From Verrucomicrobiales bacterium (GTDB lineage Bacteria > Verrucomicrobiota > Verrucomicrobiia > Limisphaerales > UBA1100), in NCBI GenBank assembly GCA_003517285.1, contig DPAW01000274.1, forward strand, positions 1 to 12,672: a stretch of 12,672 nucleotides of DNA, given 5' to 3'. The position numbers and the translations under genes were made by a program. Below, in pieces: positions 7,050 through 12,672 of the stretch. Every line of letters begins with the position of its first letter. Position 1 is the first letter of the stretch. Below the pieces are notes generated by a model. It saw only the letters and a program-made list of their open reading frames with translations, ran no database searches and was not told the DNA's origin.

Positions 7050-7931
7050 ATGAACCGTTTCTGCCAAGTCCTCTGCCTATTTCTGGTAAGCGGTTTTTTC
7101 GCTGAATCAGCTGATAAAAAAATCCTACTGATCGCCGGCCGGCCCAGTCACGGCCCGGGCGATCACGAATTCCGGGCCGGTTGTTTGTTGCTCAAGAAAT
7201 GCCTCGATCAACTACCCGGCATCACCGCCGAAGTGCACGACATGGGTTGGCCCAAGAGCGATGACGCCTTCAAGGGCGTGGACGCTATCCTGATCTATGC
7301 CGATGGCGGCGGCCGCCATCCGGCCATTCAGCCGGCGCGCACCAAGCTGATCAATGACCTCATCGCCAAGGGCGTCGGCGTCGGTTGCGCGCATTACGGG
7401 GTGGAAGTGCCCGCGGGCGACACGGGCAAGACGATGCAGGACTGGATAGGCGGCTACTATGAACACAAGTTTTCCGTGAACCCCATGTGGGCGCCGGATT
7501 TCAAAACCTTCCCTAAACACCCGATCACCAACGGCGTGAAACCCTTCAAGGTGGTGGATGAATGGTACTTCAATATGCGCTTCCGCCAAGACGGCGTGGG
7601 CAAGATCACCCCCATCCTTGCGGCCAAACCCGGCAAGGATGTGCGCGATGGGCCGTATGTATATCCGAAGGGCCCCTACCAGCACATCCTCGATGCCCAA
7701 GGTCGGTCGGAGACTACCATGTGGGCCTACGAACGCCCCAATGGCAGCCGCGGCTTCGGCTTTACTGGCGGCCACAAGCACGTGAACTGGGGTAATGACA
7801 ATTACCGCAAGGTGGTACTCAACGGGCTTCTTTGGCTTGCCAAGGCGGACATCCCCAAAAACGGTGCCGACTCCAAGGTGACCGCCGAGGAACTGAAACA
7901 GAATCTCGACCCCAAAGGTCGCCGTAAATAA
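7050..7931 (+). CDS. Secreted ThuA-domain protein
   Basis: This is an exported ThuA-like protein (trehalose-utilisation family, class I glutamine-amidotransferase-like fold), 293 residues. The leader (about 1-20) has a hydrophobic core CLFLVSGFF. The ThuA core runs from KKILLIAG (23-30) to about 265, with SHGPGDHE (33-40), DGGGRHP (85-91), GVGVGCAHYGVE (108-119), KHPITNGVKPF (156-166), DEWYFNMRF (170-178) and GFGFTGGHKHVNWGN (235-249). Cys113 occupies the elbow where amidotransferases have their nucleophile; the paralogous domain of the next gene has Thr there. The His and Asp/Glu residues at 34, 39, 90, 115, 170, 171, 242 and 244 are conserved between the two, so they are the likely catalytic or metal-binding set. 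Even its tail (SKVTAEELKQNLDPKGRRK) matches the next gene. ThuA proteins are linked to 3-keto-sugar metabolism; the exact reaction is not settled from this sequence. Confidence 0.92.
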   Translation: MNRFCQVLCLFLVSGFFAESADKKILLIAGRPSHGPGDHEFRAGCLLLKKCLDQLPGITAEVHDMGWPKSDDAFKGVDAILIYADGGGRHPAIQPARTKLINDLIAKGVGVGCAHYGVEVPAGDTGKTMQDWIGGYYEHKFSVNPMWAPDFKTFPKHPITNGVKPFKVVDEWYFNMRFRQDGVGKITPILAAKPGKDVRDGPYVYPKGPYQHILDAQGRSETTMWAYERPNGSRGFGFTGGHKHVNWGNDNYRKVVLNGLLWLAKADIPKNGADSKVTAEELKQNLDPKGRRK

Positions 7932-7961
7932 TCAACCCGCATAAACCCCATAGACCTCACG

Positions 7962-10900
7962 ATGAAAAAGATCCTGACACTCGCTCTGACTCTGGGCTTC
8001 GCCATCGGCGCGTTGGCTGCGCCCAAGAAGGTGGTGATGATTGCCGGCCCGCAAAGCCACGGCCCGCTCTCCCACGAACACCGTGCCGGCATTATGTTGC
8101 TGGCCAAATGCCTCAAGGAAGGGGCGGCTGATCTCGTGCAGCCCACCGTGGTCACCAACGGGTTTCCCAAGGATAGCAGCGTCTTTAAAGGCGTAGATGC
8201 CGTGGTAATTTACAGCGATGGCGGCGGCCGCCATCCCGCGCTGCAGGGCAACAACCTTGAGCTGCTTAGCAAGCTGATGGACAAGGGCACCGGTCTCCTC
8301 ACCATCCATTACGCCGTGGAGCCCACCACCGCTAAGGGCAACAAGGAATTCACCGCTTGGCAGGGCGGCTGTTTTGAGACGCATTGGTCGGTGAACCCGC
8401 ACTGGGTTGCTAACTTCAAGAAACTGCCCAAGCACCCGATCACCAATGGGGTGAAACCGTTTCAGGCGAATGACGAATGGTACTTCCACATGCGCTTTGC
8501 TAAGGACATGAAAGGCGTGACGCCGATCCTGTCCGATGTGGCCCCGGCCGAAACCATGAAGCGCGGCGATGGCGCCCACAGCGGCAATCCCCATGTGCGC
8601 AAGAGCGTGGCAGCCGGCGATCCCCAGCACGTGGCCTGGGCCTTTGAGCGGCCCAATGGCGGCCGCGGCTTTGGCTTTACCGGCGGTCATAATCACCTGA
8701 ACTGGGGCAATAACGATTATCGCAAAACCGTGCTCAACGCCATCGTATGGGTGGCTCAGGCGGAGGTGCCGGCGGCCGGTGTACCCAGCAAGCTGACCGA
8801 GAAGGATCTGTACGCCAATCTCGATAACAAGGGTCGCAAGCCCAAGCCGCGCAGCAATCTAGGTCCCAAAGCCGGCAGCGCGTTCACTAGTAAGAGCCCG
8901 AAACCAATTGTGTCCTCAAAAGTCCTTACCAAGGCCAATCCGGAGGCTACTCTCACCGCCAATCTTAAGGGCGCCAAGGAGCTACACCTAGTGGTGACCG
9001 ATGGTGGTAACGGTTATAGCTGCGACTGGGCCGACTGGGTGGAGCCCAAGCTAATTGATGCGTCAGGCAACGAAACCAAGCTGACAGCCATTCGCTGGCA
9101 GCATGCCGCATCCGGGTTTGGCAATGTGCAGGTGAACAAGAACTGCGGCGGCAAACCGCTGCGCGTGAATGGTAATCTCATGGAGTTTGGTATCGGCACG
9201 CACGCCAACTCGATCATTACCTATCGTCTGCCCAAGGAGCATCCGTATGTGAAGATTGTCACCGGCGTTGGGTTGGACAATGGTGGAACCGATCAGGGTG
9301 CCTGCGGCAATGTTTCCAGCGCCCAGTTTCACATCTTCATCCAGCAGCCGCGTTTTTTGGCTGTGGCGTCGGCGGCCGGCAATGCCGCGCCTGCCAGCCG
9401 GGATCCCGAGGATGCCGTGAAGAATCTGGATGTGCATGAGGCGCTGCAGGCTGAGGTGTTTGCCGCCGAGCCGATGATGCTCAGCCCGTCCAATATCGAT
9501 ATTGATCACCGCGGCCGCGTATGGGTGGCCGAGATCATCAATTACCGCGGCCATCGCAACAAACGTCAGGAGGGCGATCGGATTCTGATTCTGGAAGACA
9601 CCGACGGCGACGGGAAGGCGGATGCCAAGAAGGTGTTTTACCAGGGCCGCGATATTGATTCCCCGCACGGCGTTTGCGTGCTAGGCACGGTGGATGGTAA
9701 AAACACCAAGGTAATCATTGCCGCCGGCGACAAGGTGCAGGTCTTTACCGATGTTGATGGCGACGATAAACCGGACAAGAAAGAGACGCTCTTCAGCGGC
9801 ATCGCTGGCAGCCAGCACGACCATGGAATCCATGATTTCATGTTCGGTCCGGACGGCCGGTTGTACTTCAACTTCGGCAACTCCGGTCGCCAGCTCAAGG
9901 ACAAGGACGGCAAGCCGATCGTGGACTTGGCCGGCAACGAGGTGAACGACCGTCGCAATCCTTACCAGCAAGGCATGGTGTTTCGCTGTTATCTCGACGG
10001 CAGCGGATTGGAAACGCTCGGTTGGAACTTTCGCAACAACTGGATGGTGACCATCGACAGCTTTGGCACCCTTTGGCAGAGCGATAACGATGATGATGGT
10101 AATCGTGCTGTGCGTATCAATTATGTGATGGAGTATGGGAACTACGGTTTTCGCAGCGAAATCACCGGCGGTGGCTGGCGCGACAAGCGCACCAACATGG
10201 AGAAGACCATCCCCGAACGCCACTGGCACCTAAACGATCCCGGCGTGATCCCCAATCTCCTCCTCACCGGCGCTGGTTCGCCTACCGGCATCTGCATCTA
10301 CGAAGGTACGCTCTTGCCCAAGGTATTTCACGGCCAAATGATCCATTGCGATGCCGGTCCCAGCATTGTGCGGGCTTACCCAGTGAAGCGCAGCGGCGCG
10401 GGGTATTCGGCGGAGATCGTGAACATTCTGGATGGCGCCCAAAAGGATCGCTGGTTCCGACCGTCTGATGTGCAGGTGGCGCCGGATGGATCCCTGATTG
10501 TGGCCGACTGGTACGATCCGGGCGTGGGTGGTCACCGCATGGGCGACCTCGACCGCGGCCGGTTGTTCCGCGTCACGCCCAAGGGTCATAAGGGGTACAA
10601 GTTGCCCAAGCTGGATTTCAAATCCATCGACGGCCTGATTTCGGCGATCCAAAACCCGAACAATTCCGTCAAGTACATCGCCTGGATGGGGCTGCACAAG
10701 CGCCAGAACGACGCCAAGCCCGCGCTCCTGAAACTGGCCCAGCATCAAAACCCCCGTATGCGCGCCCGCGCCCTGTGGCTGCTGTCGCAAATCAAGGACA
10801 ATCAGGCGGACACCGTGGCATTGGCGACCAAGGATAAGGACGACAACATTCGCGGCATGGCCCTGCGTCTGGCGCGTCAGCACAAGCTTGACGTACTGCC

Positions 10901-11309
10901 GCTCATCCGCGAATTCGCCGATGACGACAGCGCGCTGGTGCGCCGCGAATGCCTGATCGCCCTGCGTCATCATCAAAGCGACGAAGCCCCGGCCCTCTGG
11001 GCCAAGCTCGCCAATGCGCATGACGGCAAGGATCGTTGGTACCTCGAAGCGCTTGGCCTCGCCGCCGATAAGCAGGAGAACAAGTTCTTTGACGCTTGGG
11101 TGAAGGGCGCCAAGCTCAACACCGCTGCCGGCCGCGACATCGTCTGGCGCAACCGCGGGACACACGGTGCCAAGTATCTGGCGGACATCATTCTCGACCG
11201 CAACACGCTGGAGGCGGAGAAACCCCGTTACCTGCGCGCGCTCGACTTCATTCCCAAGAGCAAAGAGAAGGATGACGCCCTGGCGCGGATTGCGCTGGGC
11301 GCGTTTTAG
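7962..11309 (+). CDS. Secreted ThuA + NPCBM + beta-propeller dehydrogenase + HEAT fusion protein
   Basis: This is a 1115-residue exported multidomain protein. Residues 1-20 are a signal peptide ending ALAA. A ThuA domain follows (about 22-265, with SHGPLSHEH, DGGGRHP, KHPITNGVKPF, DEWYFHMRF, GFTGGHNHLNWG). After a basic Ser/Pro/Lys linker comes an NPCBM-like carbohydrate-binding module (about 315-465; EFGIGTHANSIITYRL and VGLDNGGTDQG are diagnostic). Residues 485-880 form a beta-propeller of the Pirellula/Verrucomicrobium 'membrane-bound dehydrogenase' type (TIGR02604 style), with Asp-rich loops DTDGDGKAD, DVDGDDKPD and DNDDDGN. Residues 885-1110 are HEAT-like helical repeats. The propeller resembles PQQ-dependent soluble glucose dehydrogenase around His621 and Arg691. 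Usual family members continue into a haem domain; here that is the next gene. The start is 30 bases after the preceding stop, with no terminator between, so the two ThuA genes are likely cotranscribed. The predicted role is binding and oxidation of a carbohydrate outside the cytoplasm. Confidence 0.93.
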   Translation: MKKILTLALTLGFAIGALAAPKKVVMIAGPQSHGPLSHEHRAGIMLLAKCLKEGAADLVQPTVVTNGFPKDSSVFKGVDAVVIYSDGGGRHPALQGNNLELLSKLMDKGTGLLTIHYAVEPTTAKGNKEFTAWQGGCFETHWSVNPHWVANFKKLPKHPITNGVKPFQANDEWYFHMRFAKDMKGVTPILSDVAPAETMKRGDGAHSGNPHVRKSVAAGDPQHVAWAFERPNGGRGFGFTGGHNHLNWGNNDYRKTVLNAIVWVAQAEVPAAGVPSKLTEKDLYANLDNKGRKPKPRSNLGPKAGSAFTSKSPKPIVSSKVLTKANPEATLTANLKGAKELHLVVTDGGNGYSCDWADWVEPKLIDASGNETKLTAIRWQHAASGFGNVQVNKNCGGKPLRVNGNLMEFGIGTHANSIITYRLPKEHPYVKIVTGVGLDNGGTDQGACGNVSSAQFHIFIQQPRFLAVASAAGNAAPASRDPEDAVKNLDVHEALQAEVFAAEPMMLSPSNIDIDHRGRVWVAEIINYRGHRNKRQEGDRILILEDTDGDGKADAKKVFYQGRDIDSPHGVCVLGTVDGKNTKVIIAAGDKVQVFTDVDGDDKPDKKETLFSGIAGSQHDHGIHDFMFGPDGRLYFNFGNSGRQLKDKDGKPIVDLAGNEVNDRRNPYQQGMVFRCYLDGSGLETLGWNFRNNWMVTIDSFGTLWQSDNDDDGNRAVRINYVMEYGNYGFRSEITGGGWRDKRTNMEKTIPERHWHLNDPGVIPNLLLTGAGSPTGICIYEGTLLPKVFHGQMIHCDAGPSIVRAYPVKRSGAGYSAEIVNILDGAQKDRWFRPSDVQVAPDGSLIVADWYDPGVGGHRMGDLDRGRLFRVTPKGHKGYKLPKLDFKSIDGLISAIQNPNNSVKYIAWMGLHKRQNDAKPALLKLAQHQNPRMRARALWLLSQIKDNQADTVALATKDKDDNIRGMALRLARQHKLDVLPLIREFADDDSALVRRECLIALRHHQSDEAPALWAKLANAHDGKDRWYLEALGLAADKQENKFFDAWVKGAKLNTAAGRDIVWRNRGTHGAKYLADIILDRNTLEAEKPRYLRALDFIPKSKEKDDALARIALGAF

Positions 11310-11326
11310 CCCACTCCTAATCTCGA

Positions 11327-11358
11327 CTGGCCACACATCCGTGCTGGCCGGTTTTTTT
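11327..11358 (+). terminator. Intrinsic terminator between dehydrogenase and haem gene
   Basis: The left arm CTGGCCACAC pairs with GTGCTGGCCGG (one bulged C, one G-U pair) around the loop ATCC and is followed by seven T residues. It starts 17 bases after the dehydrogenase stop and ends 21 bases before the haem gene ATG. Stem and T-run are both strong, so much of the transcription from the dehydrogenase should stop here. Confidence 0.88.
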
Positions 11359-11367
11359 GTGGGCCGA

Positions 11368-11373
11368 TACAAT
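11368..11373 (+). promoter_or_regulatory. Possible -10 element of a leaderless promoter
   Basis: TACAAT, a five-of-six match to the -10 consensus, ends six bases before the haem gene ATG. Transcription starting the usual seven bases downstream would begin at the start codon itself. The matching -35 position (11345-11350, TGGCCG) lies inside the terminator stem and is poor, so the call is tentative. Confidence 0.3.
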
Positions 11374-11379
11374 GCGGGT

Positions 11380-12489
11380 ATGAAATGGATCGCGCTGTTT
11401 CTCGGGCTGACGCTGCAACTGCCGGCGGCCGAGCCGTTGCCGCCGGAAAAGGTCAACACGCTGATTGAAGCGTTAGGCCGGTTGGACCCAGCACTCGTCA
11501 ACGGGAACCCCGCCTTGAAGCAGCGGCTGAATCAGGTGCTCGACGCGGTGCGAGGTGAGCCGCGTTTGGTGGGGTTGGTTAAAAAATTTAAGGTCAACCG
11601 CCGCGAGGCGGATCTGCTGGCGGTGGCGACGCGGCATCCCAATGATCCCGCCGGCGTGGAGGCTCTGGGTATGGTGCTGGGCGGCGACGGGCTCAAGGCG
11701 GTCAACGCCCTCCTCACTGGCAACGACCCTCAACAAGCCGCCGCTGTGGCGCGCGCGCTGGGCAACAGTAACAATCAGAAAGTGCTCCCGCTGTTGACCC
11801 CGCTGGTGACCAATCCCAACGTGCACGCCAACGTGCGCAAGGAGGCGCTGAAAGGGCTGGCCAATTTTGAGACCGGCGCCCGCCAGATTTTGGCGTGGGC
11901 TAAGGAAGGGAAACTGCCGCAGAACGCGACGTTTACTGCGAGCCTAGCTTTGAGCACGGTACGCTGGCCGGACATCAAAGCCGAGTCGGCCAAGGTGTTT
12001 CCCCGACCGCCGGGTGCCAACGCCAAGCCGTTGCCGCCGGTCGCGGAATTGGTCAAACGTAAAGGCAACGTAGCGAATGGGGCCAAAGTGTTTCTGCGTG
12101 AGACGGCCGCCTGCGCGCGCTGCCACAAGGTGGGAGCGATCGGGCAGGAGGTGGGTCCGGCACTCACGGAGATCGGCGATAAACTGCCTAAGGAAGAATT
12201 GTACGAGGCGATTATTGATCCGAGTGCAGGGATTTCCTTTGGCTATGAAGCGTGGCTGGTGACGATGAAGGACGGTAATGCCGCGTTCGGTATCGTCCAA
12301 AGCGAGACGGACTCGGAGCTGGAGATGAAAGGCCCGACTGGCGCCGTGACACGCCACGCGAAAGCGGGCATTAAGAGCCGGCAACAGCAACCCCTCTCGC
12401 TCATGCCGCCCGGTCTGCACCTCACGATCAAGGAAGGGGAACTGGTGGACCTAATCGAATATCTGGCTTCACTGAAGAAAAAGCCCTGA
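11380..12489 (+). CDS. Secreted HEAT-repeat / c-type haem-binding protein (Pirellula/Verrucomicrobium type)
   Basis: This is an exported c-type cytochrome-like protein of 369 residues, the likely electron acceptor of the upstream propeller dehydrogenase. The leader MKWIALFLGLTLQLPAAEPL has a likely cleavage near Ala17. Residues about 30-200 are short helical HEAT-like repeats. The haem domain (about 225-366) matches the TIGR02603 pattern: NGAKVFLRETAACARCHKVG with haem motif Cys245-Ala-Arg-Cys248-His249, then VGPALTEIG, AIIDPSAGISFGYE, and SLMPPGL whose Met342 is the probable sixth haem ligand. It ends EGELVDLIEYLASLKKK. In most relatives this domain is the C-terminus of the dehydrogenase polypeptide; here it is a separate gene behind a terminator. 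The frame is open upstream to about 11167, but that part overlaps the previous gene and is not protein-like; the ATG at 11380 gives a proper signal peptide. Confidence 0.93.
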   Translation: MKWIALFLGLTLQLPAAEPLPPEKVNTLIEALGRLDPALVNGNPALKQRLNQVLDAVRGEPRLVGLVKKFKVNRREADLLAVATRHPNDPAGVEALGMVLGGDGLKAVNALLTGNDPQQAAAVARALGNSNNQKVLPLLTPLVTNPNVHANVRKEALKGLANFETGARQILAWAKEGKLPQNATFTASLALSTVRWPDIKAESAKVFPRPPGANAKPLPPVAELVKRKGNVANGAKVFLRETAACARCHKVGAIGQEVGPALTEIGDKLPKEELYEAIIDPSAGISFGYEAWLVTMKDGNAAFGIVQSETDSELEMKGPTGAVTRHAKAGIKSRQQQPLSLMPPGLHLTIKEGELVDLIEYLASLKKKP

Positions 12490-12506
12490 CACTTTCCCGG
12501 GACTGA

Positions 12507-12672
<166 letters not shown>

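Noticed and set aside
7301..7321. Palindromic GC-rich stretch repeated exactly at 8216-8236
   Set aside because: It encodes the conserved DGGGRHP motif of the two ThuA domains; the inverted-repeat character follows from those codons and the identity from the duplication, so a mobile or regulatory repeat is not needed.
11167..11379. N-terminal extension of the haem protein
   Set aside because: It overlaps the end of the dehydrogenase and crosses the terminator; the Arg/Trp/Ser-rich translation is not protein-like, while the ATG at 11380 begins a good signal peptide.
11280..11400. Frameshift or broken gene separating dehydrogenase and haem domain
   Set aside because: The first gene ends cleanly after its HEAT repeats, a terminator follows, and the second has its own signal peptide; this is a real gene boundary.
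10230..11501. 423-codon open frame on the - strand, and other long - strand frames such as 9681-10229, 7932-8696 and 5486-6073
   Set aside because: They lie opposite strongly recognisable genes, have no family motifs and arise from the codon bias of the GC-rich + strand genes.
12490..12506. Shared bidirectional terminator between the convergent haem and HIT genes
   Set aside because: Only a 6-base CCCGGG palindrome (12496-12501) is present, too short for a stem, with no adequate T-runs on either side.

Overview
The window reads as chromosomal DNA of a Verrucomicrobiota bacterium or a close PVC-superphylum relative. The best pointers are the 1115-residue protein built on the 'Pirellula/Verrucomicrobium' membrane-bound dehydrogenase plan, its matching haem-domain partner, abundant ThuA and DUF1080 proteins, and starts with little or no Shine-Dalgarno signal. 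No rRNA, tRNA, CRISPR array, insertion sequence or phage gene is visible.

Bases 1 to about 5396 form a tripartite ABC efflux operon on the + strand: the C-terminal part of a MacB-type permease (running off the left edge), a TolC-type outer-membrane channel, an HlyD/MacA-type periplasmic adaptor, and a second complete MacB-type permease. No ATPase domain lies in the window, so the nucleotide-binding subunit should be upstream. The adaptor carries a LysM-like peptidoglycan-binding module apparently inserted into its lipoyl hairpin.

Bases 5453 to 12489 form a second + strand block that looks like a carbohydrate-oxidation and 3-keto-sugar pathway. It contains a cytosolic TIM-barrel sugar isomerase/epimerase, a secreted DUF1080 (3-keto-disaccharide hydrolase family) protein, a secreted ThuA protein, a secreted ThuA + NPCBM + beta-propeller dehydrogenase + HEAT fusion, and a secreted HEAT/c-type haem protein. 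A plausible scheme, which is inference, is that the propeller enzyme oxidises a sugar outside the cytoplasm and passes electrons to the haem protein, DUF1080 and ThuA proteins process the keto-glycoside, and the isomerase handles a product in the cytoplasm. Two clear intrinsic terminators sit directly in front of the start codons of the first ThuA gene and the haem gene, dividing the block into separately tuned units.

The right edge holds the C-terminal part of a HIT-family (histidine triad) protein on the - strand, convergent with the haem gene. It looks like an unrelated housekeeping gene and marks the end of the sugar block.
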